Below, one piece after another: positions 15,440 to 24,650 of a stretch of 33,382 bases of DNA. This DNA is from Acinetobacter sp. MB5 (GTDB lineage: Bacteria > Pseudomonadota > Gammaproteobacteria > Pseudomonadales > Moraxellaceae): positions 1-33,382 of the forward strand of contig NZ_POVU01000027.1 of NCBI RefSeq assembly GCF_003261585.1, in the 5' to 3' direction. Below the pieces are notes generated by a model. That model saw only the letters and a list, made by a program, of their open reading frames with translations. It did not search any database and was not told the origin of the DNA. A program made the position numbers and the translations under genes. Position 1 is the stretch's first letter, and every line of letters begins with the position of its first letter.

Positions 15440-17251
15440 TTAAGCACCTAGTGCTGGTAAGTTGATCATTTCGATAACAGCAACCTGATCGGCATAACGC
15501 TCTAATGGATTACGTTCTGCTGCCATTTGGCCATGCAAGCCAAACTGCACATCACGGGTATCAGGTTTTGCTTCACGGAAAATCGGTGGCTGAGTAATCG
15601 TACCTACAAATGGATTACGTGCAGCTTCAGCACCATTGCCGACCAATTCAAGCTCTGCTGAGTTCACCCCTTCAGTCACTACGCCTTGAGCTGTTGGTGT
15701 GTGATAGACATCAGTTCCATCATTCAAAGTACCGATACGGACGATTTCACCCCAAGATGCAATTGCACCTGTTTTCGTAAACAGACTGGAGTCCATTTGA
15801 TTAAAGAACACCGCACCCAAATCACCAACGTAGAGGCTGAAGCGTGTAGTCGAACCACCTGTTGCCTGACGGATCTTCATTTTGGCCAAAGCAATAAATT
15901 TGAATACTTCGCGGATCAGATCTGCAGTGGTATTCATTGCCGCTGTTAAATTGCCTGTTGCACCACGGCTGGCATCAAAGGTAAAGACACGCTTGTTGTC
16001 ATCGCTATCCATATACTTGGCACAGTCTTTACCATCCTTAAGTAAGCGCACGTTCTGCTCAAGGAAGTATTTGCCTTGCATAGCTGCAAGTGCTGCACCT
16101 ACAAAGCCCAGCCCAAGTTCATTGGCCAACTGGTTTGTGGTGTTATAAGACACGTTAATTTGGTTGACGAATGGAACTGACTGGATCAAGTCATAATCAG
16201 GCTCAAGGCTTACACCAACAGGCTGAATAATGTGCTTCTTATTACTGTCCTTCGCATCAAAGTCAGCAACGACATGCACTTCGATATTTGCAGTATCAGG
16301 TAGAGCTTTATCGAATGTTGCAGTAATTGTGCGATTAGTCACATCTACCGAAACGCTTTGCAGGGTGTATTCAACATCTGCAATTGTCGTGATTGGCTTC
16401 TTCACGATGGCAGCAATTGTGCCTTTTTGAACAGAAAGACTTTGCTCACCACGGGTATGGGCAACTTCACGACCGTTAACACGCAAAGATACGTTACCTG
16501 ACAGGAATGGTAAAAGTGCGCCGTTGGCATTTGGCGTTTTATTACTGAAGTCACTATATGTACTGCGGGCAGTGACTGCATAAATATTGGTATTTGTAGC
16601 ATCCTGCTCTAATGCAAAAGCAAAACGACCTTCAGCATAGGGTAATGCTGCCTTTTCACCATCAAGATACTCACCTGCATCCATTGCACCAAATGCTGAG
16701 TCTGTCGTGTAACGTACAGCAACCACAGGTACACGGGTACTATTGGTTGGGTTTGGTAGCATAGTGACGATTGGTAAAGCATTGGCAATGACGTTAGCAA
16801 TGGTGACAACCGTCATGGCAGGAACAACAGCTGCTTGTTCATAGCCACCATTTGAGATGCTATCGAAGCTTGCTACCTGCTCAAGAAATTCTGATGAATA
16901 TTTTTGTTTGGCAACAGATTGACCCGCATAAAGTGCTGAGGCAATCAGTTCATTGCTTGGTAGGTCACCGCCATTACGATCTTGATAAATGCCAATACCT
17001 AAGCGTACTGCATCATCAATTTTATGGTGATATTCTGAGGGAATGCTGTCAAAGATTGCAGCTAGTGGTGCTGGTAATGTTGCTGGATCAACAGCGATGC
17101 TATCAAATTCAGCAACTGCACCGTTTTGGAGGTAGTAGTTCGCACATTCTGATGCAGCCTGAATCTGCCCATCAAACAGTTTTTGCATTTCTTGGTTTAA
17201 TGCACCCATCTTTTTACCTATGTAACGAAGGAATTTCGATGGAGAAAGCAT
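15440..17251 (-). CDS. Probable major capsid protein
   Basis: 603 residues if ATG 17251 is used. The ATG at 17203 (587 residues, MGALNQEMQKLF) has AGGT seven bases upstream and is an equally good start. An N-terminal helical region (to about 130) resembles a scaffold-like delta segment. A beta-rich body follows with an inserted domain near residues 270-340 ('VNGREVAHTRGEQSLSVQKG'). The C-terminal half has 'GLGFVGAALAAMQGKYFLEQ', a long helix near residue 450 ('TAAMNTTADLIREVFKFIAL') and a typical ending 'AERNPLERYADQVAVIEMIN'. Length and order fit large-phage HK97-fold capsids. The identification is by overall character and position, as no conserved motif defines the fold. Leader motif copy C lies upstream, between it and the defence-like operon. 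Confidence 0.6.
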   Translation of the reverse strand: MLSPSKFLRYIGKKMGALNQEMQKLFDGQIQAASECANYYLQNGAVAEFDSIAVDPATLPAPLAAIFDSIPSEYHHKIDDAVRLGIGIYQDRNGGDLPSNELIASALYAGQSVAKQKYSSEFLEQVASFDSISNGGYEQAAVVPAMTVVTIANVIANALPIVTMLPNPTNSTRVPVVAVRYTTDSAFGAMDAGEYLDGEKAALPYAEGRFAFALEQDATNTNIYAVTARSTYSDFSNKTPNANGALLPFLSGNVSLRVNGREVAHTRGEQSLSVQKGTIAAIVKKPITTIADVEYTLQSVSVDVTNRTITATFDKALPDTANIEVHVVADFDAKDSNKKHIIQPVGVSLEPDYDLIQSVPFVNQINVSYNTTNQLANELGLGFVGAALAAMQGKYFLEQNVRLLKDGKDCAKYMDSDDNKRVFTFDASRGATGNLTAAMNTTADLIREVFKFIALAKMKIRQATGGSTTRFSLYVGDLGAVFFNQMDSSLFTKTGAIASWGEIVRIGTLNDGTDVYHTPTAQGVVTEGVNSAELELVGNGAEAARNPFVGTITQPPIFREAKPDTRDVQFGLHGQMAAERNPLERYADQVAVIEMINLPALGA

Positions 17252-17267
17252 TACATGGGGTAAATTA

Positions 17268-17297
17268 GGTGTTTATGGCAAGTACCAAAATCAAAAG
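17268..17297 (-). promoter_or_regulatory. Repeated TTTGGTAC leader motif (copy C)
   Basis: The minus strand reads CTTTTGATTTTGGTACTTGC followed by CATAAACACC. This copy matches the consensus best. It lies about 31 bases before ATG 17251 or 79 bases before ATG 17203; the latter fits the spacing of the other copies better and favours the shorter protein. Confidence 0.5.
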
Positions 17298-17314
17298 GTG
17301 GCCGAGGGTATTAA

Positions 17315-17350
17315 TAAAATGATAGTCATTTACTAATAACTATCATTTTA
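17315..17350. terminator. Palindromic terminator after the defence-like operon
   Basis: TAAAATGATAGT pairs perfectly with ACTATCATTTTA around a 12-base middle that can extend the stem. It lies about 10 bases after the stop of the 504-residue gene and separates the AT-rich insertion from the capsid leader. Confidence 0.6.
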
Positions 17351-17360
17351 AAATATTTTC

Positions 17361-18875
17361 TTATTTTTTAAGATTAAACTCTTTAGAAAAATTCCTTTTT
17401 TTAATAACTTTTAATGAAGAATATTTCTCCATATTATCAATTTCATCTTTAGTAAAAATATCACTGATTTCAAAATCCCCCCATATTCTTTTAGGAGCAT
17501 GTTTATTAATCAGTCTACCATCTAGAAATTCAGAAATTTTCTTTAATCTTGAAGTATCTGTAGTGATATAACCAATAGGTACTGTAATGGAGCTATCTGG
17601 ATTAGGAATTATATGGTATTGCACTACAGCAATAATATTTTTTATAAACAGCACTTCAACATTATCGATCTTATCATCTCCGAATAATATAGCTCCATTA
17701 TTTAACCTTGAAGAGTACCTATTTCTTAATGTGATTTCATTTTGAGTATGACTAAAAAAAGGGACTATCATTGGCTCATCAATTTCTGACCTTAAGTAAT
17801 CTATTAATGTATCATTAAATTTAGTTAAATCAGAGCCATTAGCTCCCCAGAAAGGTGTATTAGCCGTTAACCATAAACTAGTAATTTTAATATCTTTAAT
17901 AATATTTCCCTTAACCTTTTCAAGCTCATTGAAAAACACCTTAGAATTTTGCTCAAGATAGATAGGACCCAAAATACCCTTGGTATCTGAGTTTCCATAA
18001 CCAGTTAATCTATTATCACGATCAATCAACCATTGAGAGAAGTTAAACTGGTTGTTTTCATAATATTTTATTAAGACATTATCATTGAAATTATTACAAT
18101 ACGTAATAAAATCTAAACCATTACTTGAATCAGGTTTTAATTTTAAAAGGAAGTCTGAAATACATGCTTCTAGATCATAAGAAAGTATAAAATTATGCCT
18201 GTTATTAGATCTTACTTCCCTAGAAATATTAGGCATAAAGTTTTCGGAAGGGCTTAATTTAAATTCTATATCTAATGGGATATTAACTAAATTATCTTTC
18301 TCGCAATGCATTACTTTATAAAGCTTAGTACTTTCTATCTCTTTTTTATTTTTCCTCGTGACTTCTAAGAATGATTTGAATTGAGAAGAAAATTCTTCTA
18401 TTATTTGATCCACACTAATATTAAGATTTTCATTGGCTACTGGAATTTCTAATAGCCCAAATTTACTTTCTGAATATCTATTATTTGGTAATATCTTAAG
18501 GGTTAATAAATCAAAAATTACATTCTCAGATATTTCTTCAAATTTAATTAAAGAAGTTTGACTCTCAAAATCACTATTGCTTTTATTCAATAACAGGTTG
18601 GATGGCTCCAATAATCCATTATCATTAAATTTAGCTAGTTTTTTCTCAACTAATGAATTAATCAAAATTTCACTTTCTCGTATTGTTAAACCAAAATATT
18701 GAGAAAGATGCTCCGCATTAATTTCTTCAAGTAAAATTAATAATCTGCAAGCAAAATCCTCAATGGCAGGTAAAACATCTTCTTTCGTAACTGCACAATA
18801 AATTTTAAATTTTCTAGCAGGCAATAAGACAGAAATAATATTACCAATACGTTGTATATCAAATTCAATATCCAT
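17361..18875 (-). CDS. Partner protein of the kinase-helicase (unknown function)
   Basis: 504 residues of unrecognised family. Residues about 25-92 look like a winged helix-turn-helix ('AEHLSQYFGLTIRESEILIN' then 'LVEKKLAKFNDNGLLEPS'). The centre (100-330) is mixed and has no visible motif. Residues about 335-470 are alpha/beta, with 'IKITSLWLTANTPFWGANGS' and 'NIIAVVQYHIIP'. The C-terminus is basic. I find no HxKxxxxD phospholipase-D motif, no D-ExK pair and no transmembrane segment. ATG 18875 lies 11 bases after the kinase-helicase stop with AAGGA nearby, so the two genes form an operon. Codon use is strongly A/T-biased like its partner and unlike the phage genes. A regulatory or effector role is inferred from linkage only. 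Confidence 0.7.
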   Translation of the reverse strand: MDIEFDIQRIGNIISVLLPARKFKIYCAVTKEDVLPAIEDFACRLLILLEEINAEHLSQYFGLTIRESEILINSLVEKKLAKFNDNGLLEPSNLLLNKSNSDFESQTSLIKFEEISENVIFDLLTLKILPNNRYSESKFGLLEIPVANENLNISVDQIIEEFSSQFKSFLEVTRKNKKEIESTKLYKVMHCEKDNLVNIPLDIEFKLSPSENFMPNISREVRSNNRHNFILSYDLEACISDFLLKLKPDSSNGLDFITYCNNFNDNVLIKYYENNQFNFSQWLIDRDNRLTGYGNSDTKGILGPIYLEQNSKVFFNELEKVKGNIIKDIKITSLWLTANTPFWGANGSDLTKFNDTLIDYLRSEIDEPMIVPFFSHTQNEITLRNRYSSRLNNGAILFGDDKIDNVEVLFIKNIIAVVQYHIIPNPDSSITVPIGYITTDTSRLKKISEFLDGRLINKHAPKRIWGDFEISDIFTKDEIDNMEKYSSLKVIKKRNFSKEFNLKK

Positions 18876-18886
18876 AACCCTATTCC

Positions 18887-21800
18887 TTAAATACTTTCAA
18901 TAATTTCATAGTTTTCAGAATCTTTGAGTGCATATTTTTCTATTACTTTGTGTACTTTATAAAGTGGGGAGTCTTCATTGCATTGAGACCACATCTTGCG
19001 AGATCCAATAATTACTAGTCGTTCTTGGGCACGACTTAAAGCTACGTTAATGCGTTCAGGATACTGTAAGAAGCCTTGAGTATAGTTGGCATTATCACGA
19101 ACTAAACTTAAAATAATTATTGAATTTTGCTGACCTTGATAAGAGTCAACTGTATCAACTTTTATATATTCCCTTAAAGGTTGGAGTGAATCCGTTTGGC
19201 TAATCATTGATTCAACTTTATCTTTTTGAGCTTTATATAAAGTAATAATTCCAATAGGATGAGGTATTCTAGCCTTATCATTAATAAGGTGCTTTAAGAA
19301 CTCATCTGAAGTAACTATGCTTTGTAAAGTTTGTTTGATTAAACTAACCTCACTTTCATTGTAATAACCGGGATTAGTATAAACTTCATTATTTTGGGTT
19401 GATGAGCTATCTAACCAAATAACAGGCTTCTTTAAATAACCATTTATTAAGTTATACCATTTTGGGCTAGATAACCTACCGGTCTGCAATCCACCCTCCA
19501 GTTCAGGATAAAAAACTTCAGAAATAATATGACAAATAGGTTCAATCATTCGATATTGAGTATTTAAGGTGATTCCACCTGTTTTCTTAAATACTTTTTC
19601 AAAATCATGTTTATCAAATATATTTATAGGCTCATTTAATTTTTTAGCAGCGAGCTTAATATGTTTTTTATTATAATGTGGCGGTAACTGTTTATGATCA
19701 CCGACCAAAAGAACTCGCTTACCTGACTGCATGGCTATCATTAATTCAGAAGCTTGAGCTCTAGCAGCTTCGTCTATAATTACCCAGTCAAATTCTACAT
19801 TTTCAATTTGAATATTATTTTTTCCAATGCCGACTAACGTACCACAAACTAATTGTTTGCTTTTAACTAAAAATTTATCAAAATTAGCATTATCTGATCT
19901 TAGAACAGAAATCCAATCATCTGAAATTTTTAATAAATTCTTCAACTTTTTGAGTTGTTTTTCATTATTAATGGAAAATTCATTACTAAAATATGAAATG
20001 ATTTTATCAAAGTAATTATCATAAAGCTCAAATTTGAAATCATATTGATATTTTGAATGCAAAATATCACAGATAACTTCTAACTTATATTTTATTTTAT
20101 TTTCTATGTCTTCTATTTTCTCTTTACGATTTCCTGTCATCTTTTCATTTTTTAATTCTAAATGAGATCTTTCAATCGCTATAAGAATTGACCCCACTAG
20201 TTTATAAATTTTTATTATTTCTATAATAAAATTACGAGGTAATGATATGTAATTTGCTAAAGAAAGTATTCGCTGTTCATATTCGCGATCAAATTTACTT
20301 AAAATTTGTCTCTGTATAGAAAGAGGACTGTATGGCAAAATTTCACTTTCCATCATAGACTCTTGCCCAAGCCGTACAATACTCAAGTCATTATCTAAAA
20401 GATCAAAAAGTTGTTTAGTTTTTGCAACAACATTATCAACAGCCGTATGAGATTGACTTACTAGTAAAATATTTTTTACTTTAACCTCCTCAAATAAATA
20501 ATTTACAAACTTGCTAATAAATGAGGTTTTACCTGTGCCTGGAGGTCCTTGTAAAACACTAATTGGTGATGTCTCTAAAATATTTTTAAAATTAGATAAT
20601 TGTTTAGAAGACATTTTTTCATTATTAATAGAAAATTTTTGATTGAAATTTTCTAAATTATCATTAATTTTATGAGTTATGATTTCTGCATTAGTATTTT
20701 CATCGAAGTATGAAGGCAAATTACGAATTACAGAATTATTATTAATAACCCTATTAAGTGCCTTTAATCTTCTGTCTCTAGAAGCTTTATTTCTTATTGA
20801 CTCTAAAACCAGCTTATCACCAGGTTTAAATAAATTTACATTAAATTTTCTATTTAACTTAACTGTTAAAAAATCTAAATTAGTATCCCTGATTACCAAT
20901 TCACCTATCAAATAATTATCTTTATCATAAACTTTTACTATCTCATCATACTCAAACTCTAGGGAATTATCATTTTCAGAATAATAAGGAATTACAAAAT
21001 TACCGTCATTATTTTCTTTGATTTCTTCAGAATTAACTATCACATGTTCTCTGATTTCCTCTTCTGTTTCAGCTAAAGTAGTCCAGATTTTAGAGATTGG
21101 AATATAAGATAATTCTATCGCTTCTACACTAATGTCACTTTCAAGAGAATATTTTTCTTCTAAATAATCTATTACTGATTCAAGGTTAAATATCAATTCT
21201 ATTAAACTATCATTCTTCCTTGTATCACCTTTATAAAATTTAATATTACAAATTAATTCTTCACATTTTTTTGATTCAGCTGATACTACATCAGCAAAAG
21301 AGCACGGATTAGAATAAACCTTTTCTATACTTCTTTTTTCAACATTCACAGAAAATTTTATATAATAATTCAATCCTGTAATATAACAATCAACTATAGA
21401 ATCATTTTCTTTATTTTGTTTAAAATTAAACAAGTATTTTCCATCTATTTTCTCTAGATCTACAATATTTGAAGAAATGAAATTTCCGATTGTAATTTCT
21501 AAATCATTAAACTTACTTACATAAATAGAATTACTACTTTCTAATATAAGCTTTTCTTCACTTAAAACATCTACAAGTGGATCTAAAGAAACAGGTACAC
21601 CATTACTTGATGAAAATCCAAGGTCTAATTCTTTTTTTAGAGCATTAAAATCTTCATTTTCAAACATTTTTTCTATAATTTTATAAGTTGTATAAATATC
21701 TCTACCAAAACCATCCATTGAGGCTGCATTAATGTTTATGAACTCATTATTAAACTTTTCAGATCCAAATGATACATCAACTATATCTATTAAATAGCAA

Positions 21801-23734
21801 TTACCTTCAGAGATAATAATATTGTCACTATGTAAGTCGCCATGATAAATACCTAAATGATGCAAATTTATAATATTTGTAATCAATTGCTTAGCTAAGA
21901 TTTTCTTGTCTTCTAGACAGATATCTTCATTAAAATATTCGTTTAATGTAATCCCTTCAATATATTCATAAATCTGATATAAATGTGAATGACTATGAAT
22001 ATAACCATATTCTAAGAACTTGGTAGTATAAATATTGCTAGATTGCAATTTTTCAATTTTATTTTTAAAATCTAGTATTTTTCTACAATCTGATATATTA
22101 TTTTCATCCATATGTAATGGATTCCACCATTTCACAACACATATTTTATTATTGTAATTTATTTTACATCTGTAATAGTTCGCTGTTTCTTTATTATGAT
22201 TATCATCAATAACATTACTCAAACTTAATATAAATAGATCTTTATAATTTTTATTATTTAAAAAAATTCCTTTACCTAATTCACCAACTAAATAATTAAA
22301 ACCATTCTGCGAACTCGCTTCATTTATTTTATTGAATTCTTCAAGCATCTCCAAAGCATTCTCATACCTCTTATGAGAATCAAAGCTCAGTGCTTTTTCT
22401 AGCCAATCATTAATTTTAGGATCAATCTCTTCTATTACAACCCAAACAGGAATTCCATCTGAGTCATTTTTAAGCATATTCCCTTTTGAAAGAATAAAAT
22501 AGCAAACAACACCTAACAAAAAAACATCCATTCTAAATGGATTTTTTTTATCATCATAAACATCTTCTGGTAAATTTACAGTGTTAGTCTTAAGAATATC
22601 TCTATAATTTGTAATTGTACCCTTTTCTTGAAAATATGATGAAAAGAATTGTGTAAAAATTACTTTATCGCTTACACGAGAATAAATAATATTATGTGTA
22701 CCTAAATCTCTATGCGCAATATTAATTGTATGTAGATCTGCGATAGGTTTTAATAAAGCTCTGACTACATCATATCTTTTCTCTTCTGTATATGATTCTA
22801 AATCTTTAACAATGTTTCCTATTCTTTTTTCTGTTTTTCTAATTTTGTATAGTTCCGAGGTGTCACTTAAAATATCATCTCTTTTAATAACTACCATTGG
22901 ATTTAAAAAATAATCTCCCAACTTATCATTTAAATCTTCTACATAAGATTTTAATCTATGTTCTCTTAATATTATTTCCGACCACAACTCCTGTGATGCA
23001 TATTTACTTCCTAATTTTTCAAAATCCCATCGTCTTAAAATAGATATATCCCGTGTTTCTTTATGTTGAGCTTCAAATTCTTCAAAAAGTTTTTTAGGGT
23101 GTACATAATCACTATCTTTTTTTGCTTGATAGTCATGATATTCGTAATTTAAAGGTTTAACTTTCTTACCTAAAAAAAATTCATCAAAAACTTTTAAAGA
23201 AGCATCACTATTAGGTCTTTCAAATCTACCACTAGTAAATATTTCACTCATATTGGTATTTTGAACAATAGTGCTATAATTTTTTTGTAATTTTAAAAAA
23301 TCTTCTAAGTGATGAGTATATTCTTGGTCACTTTTAGTTAAAAGTTCTTTAGTACAAGTACCACACAAAACTACATGTGCTTCTACATGTGGTGAATAAC
23401 CTTTTAATTTATAGCTAAGTTCATTTGTTAATAACGCTTTGATTCTTCTTGCATGCGTTCTTTTAATTACATAAGGGCTAGTTCCTCTATTTTGCCCATT
23501 TACCAACCAAATTCCATTAGAACTTTCTAATTTTCCATTCCATTCTTTTAATTCAATAAGCAGAATTCTATCATTTGTAATTAATAGTAAATCTATTTCC
23601 ATAGAACCTTGGCTATCAGTAAGTACAATACCAGCATAGCCTTTCCACTTAGCAGTAAATTTTTGTTCAATGAGCCCCATTGCCTTTAATTCACTTTTAT
23701 GTAATCCAGCACCCCCTAAAATTTTAAGTTCCAT
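18887..23734 (-). CDS. NERD - kinase - kinase - SF1 helicase fusion, candidate anti-phage protein
   Basis: 1615 residues from ATG 23734 with AGGAGAGGAA directly upstream. Residues 5-110 are a NERD nuclease-related domain with D48 and E61-x-K63 ('LLIELKEWNG'). Residues about 270-470 are kinase-like with 'HRDLGTHN' (341-348), but the usual DFG site reads 'VIFTQFF', so metal binding is probably lost. Residues about 485-690 are a second kinase-like domain with K535, 'HGDLHSDN' (631-638) and D650 in 'YLIDIVD', all intact. Residues about 1040-1600 are an SF1 Upf1/Dna2-type helicase: Walker A 'GPPGTGKT' (1063-1070), 'IIDEAAR' (D1321), 'GDHKQLPP', 'TLNTQYRM', 'DSYQGQQ' and 'VALSRAQERL'. The kinase-helicase combination resembles Mokosh defence proteins, with a NERD domain added. 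It is very AT-rich, probably acquired, and is co-transcribed with the 504-residue gene. Confidence 0.85.
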   Translation of the reverse strand: MELKILGGAGLHKSELKAMGLIEQKFTAKWKGYAGIVLTDSQGSMEIDLLLITNDRILLIELKEWNGKLESSNGIWLVNGQNRGTSPYVIKRTHARRIKALLTNELSYKLKGYSPHVEAHVVLCGTCTKELLTKSDQEYTHHLEDFLKLQKNYSTIVQNTNMSEIFTSGRFERPNSDASLKVFDEFFLGKKVKPLNYEYHDYQAKKDSDYVHPKKLFEEFEAQHKETRDISILRRWDFEKLGSKYASQELWSEIILREHRLKSYVEDLNDKLGDYFLNPMVVIKRDDILSDTSELYKIRKTEKRIGNIVKDLESYTEEKRYDVVRALLKPIADLHTINIAHRDLGTHNIIYSRVSDKVIFTQFFSSYFQEKGTITNYRDILKTNTVNLPEDVYDDKKNPFRMDVFLLGVVCYFILSKGNMLKNDSDGIPVWVVIEEIDPKINDWLEKALSFDSHKRYENALEMLEEFNKINEASSQNGFNYLVGELGKGIFLNNKNYKDLFILSLSNVIDDNHNKETANYYRCKINYNNKICVVKWWNPLHMDENNISDCRKILDFKNKIEKLQSSNIYTTKFLEYGYIHSHSHLYQIYEYIEGITLNEYFNEDICLEDKKILAKQLITNIINLHHLGIYHGDLHSDNIIISEGNCYLIDIVDVSFGSEKFNNEFININAASMDGFGRDIYTTYKIIEKMFENEDFNALKKELDLGFSSSNGVPVSLDPLVDVLSEEKLILESSNSIYVSKFNDLEITIGNFISSNIVDLEKIDGKYLFNFKQNKENDSIVDCYITGLNYYIKFSVNVEKRSIEKVYSNPCSFADVVSAESKKCEELICNIKFYKGDTRKNDSLIELIFNLESVIDYLEEKYSLESDISVEAIELSYIPISKIWTTLAETEEEIREHVIVNSEEIKENNDGNFVIPYYSENDNSLEFEYDEIVKVYDKDNYLIGELVIRDTNLDFLTVKLNRKFNVNLFKPGDKLVLESIRNKASRDRRLKALNRVINNNSVIRNLPSYFDENTNAEIITHKINDNLENFNQKFSINNEKMSSKQLSNFKNILETSPISVLQGPPGTGKTSFISKFVNYLFEEVKVKNILLVSQSHTAVDNVVAKTKQLFDLLDNDLSIVRLGQESMMESEILPYSPLSIQRQILSKFDREYEQRILSLANYISLPRNFIIEIIKIYKLVGSILIAIERSHLELKNEKMTGNRKEKIEDIENKIKYKLEVICDILHSKYQYDFKFELYDNYFDKIISYFSNEFSINNEKQLKKLKNLLKISDDWISVLRSDNANFDKFLVKSKQLVCGTLVGIGKNNIQIENVEFDWVIIDEAARAQASELMIAMQSGKRVLLVGDHKQLPPHYNKKHIKLAAKKLNEPINIFDKHDFEKVFKKTGGITLNTQYRMIEPICHIISEVFYPELEGGLQTGRLSSPKWYNLINGYLKKPVIWLDSSSTQNNEVYTNPGYYNESEVSLIKQTLQSIVTSDEFLKHLINDKARIPHPIGIITLYKAQKDKVESMISQTDSLQPLREYIKVDTVDSYQGQQNSIIILSLVRDNANYTQGFLQYPERINVALSRAQERLVIIGSRKMWSQCNEDSPLYKVHKVIEKYALKDSENYEIIESI

Positions 23735-23934
23735 TTCCTCTCCTAATTATTAATTGCTTTATTAATATAATAATTTATCTTATATAAAATATGAATTAAT
23801 TATCTATAATAAATACTTATTTTTTACTGCTTTACAAAAAATAGCTTAAAATTTAATTTTCCTTTGAAGATTTTGCTCATTTTTTAAGCAAGAATAAACT
23901 AACTTGTTTCATTGAATGGAATGAGGGCACTTCC

Positions 23935-24336
23935 TCACATCTTTTTAGCATTTGTTTCTAAGCATGTGTATCCTTTGCGGGCTTTATCCCAATTAATATC
24001 ATTCTTATATGGTGTTGTAAAAATCACCTCGTCTGTTAATTGACGTATTGACAATGATCCAATTTCAATTGCTTCTGGCCGTAGATCATCTTTATCTACA
24101 GCGATAAAAATGTAATTCTCTGCAAAAATTCCTGATCAATTTCATGACTCAATCCCCATGCTGTACCTTCTCACCACGGATATTCTTTTCAACATTTCAG
24201 ATGGTGTAATAGCCTTTACCAAATAGTTTGGTTGTACAGATCCCAAAAGGATGGCGAACAGCTTTAACTGTAAACCAAACTTTTCATTATCAAATTTTAC
24301 TTTTTGACATTCTTCCAGTTGCTTAGGATAAATCAT
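23935..24336 (-). pseudogene. Decayed small phage gene next to the defence-like insertion
   Basis: The frame opens at ATG 24336, overlapping the upstream stop as ATGA, and runs 64 codons to a TGA at 24142-24144. Reading on, the same frame has a second stop two codons later and then stays open to 23935, encoding 'AENYIFIAVDKDDLRPEAIE' and ending 'TNAKKM'. The bases between about 24190 and 24125 read sensibly in another frame ('EGTAWGLSHEIDQEF'), apart from one upstream TGA. The simplest reading is an ancestral protein of about 133 residues broken by at least two compensating frameshifts plus a nonsense change. The family is not known. A sequencing error is possible but would need several events. 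The break lies about 400 bases from the start of the AT-rich operon. Confidence 0.65.
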
Positions 24337-24641
24337 CCACTTACCCCACTGGTCACATACACTGCCACATCATTACCCGTCATCACCTTATAACGGACAG
24401 AATTCCAACAATGCTGCCGAAATGGTTCACTATCTGCCACACCTGCAGTAATGGTCACAATTGGTACCCAATGGTCTTCATTATTTTGATCAAGTAGGTC
24501 CAAAGGTACATTTGATCCTGAGAACTCAACCTCAGCACCTGCACCAATCACCTGATAATTAAAAATTGCAGAAGTACATTGAGATTTCACCCCAACATCA
24601 CCTACTTTCAGCCCTACTTGTTTGAATAAGAGATATGCCAT
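24333..24641 (-). CDS. Small phage structural protein
   Basis: 102 residues and beta-rich: 'FNYQVIGAGAEVEFSGSN', then a conserved-looking 'HCWNSVRYKVMTGNDVAVYV'. No known family is recognised. It lies nine bases after the 178-residue gene, and its stop overlaps the start of the decayed gene as ATGA. It belongs to the tightly packed run that begins with the tail fibre gene. A head-completion or tail-terminator role is possible from size and position but not shown. Confidence 0.65.
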   Translation of the reverse strand: MAYLLFKQVGLKVGDVGVKSQCTSAIFNYQVIGAGAEVEFSGSNVPLDLLDQNNEDHWVPIVTITAGVADSEPFRQHCWNSVRYKVMTGNDVAVYVTSGVSG

Positions 24642-24650
24642 GACTTTGCT

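Noticed and set aside
17268..17297. Sigma-54 promoter reading of the GGTAC motif
   Set aside because: The GG and GC elements are not separated by ten bases, and the other copies lack a GC element altogether.
17361..18875. Phospholipase-D nuclease (Mokosh MkoB-type)
   Set aside because: No HxKxxxxD motif is present anywhere in the 504 residues.
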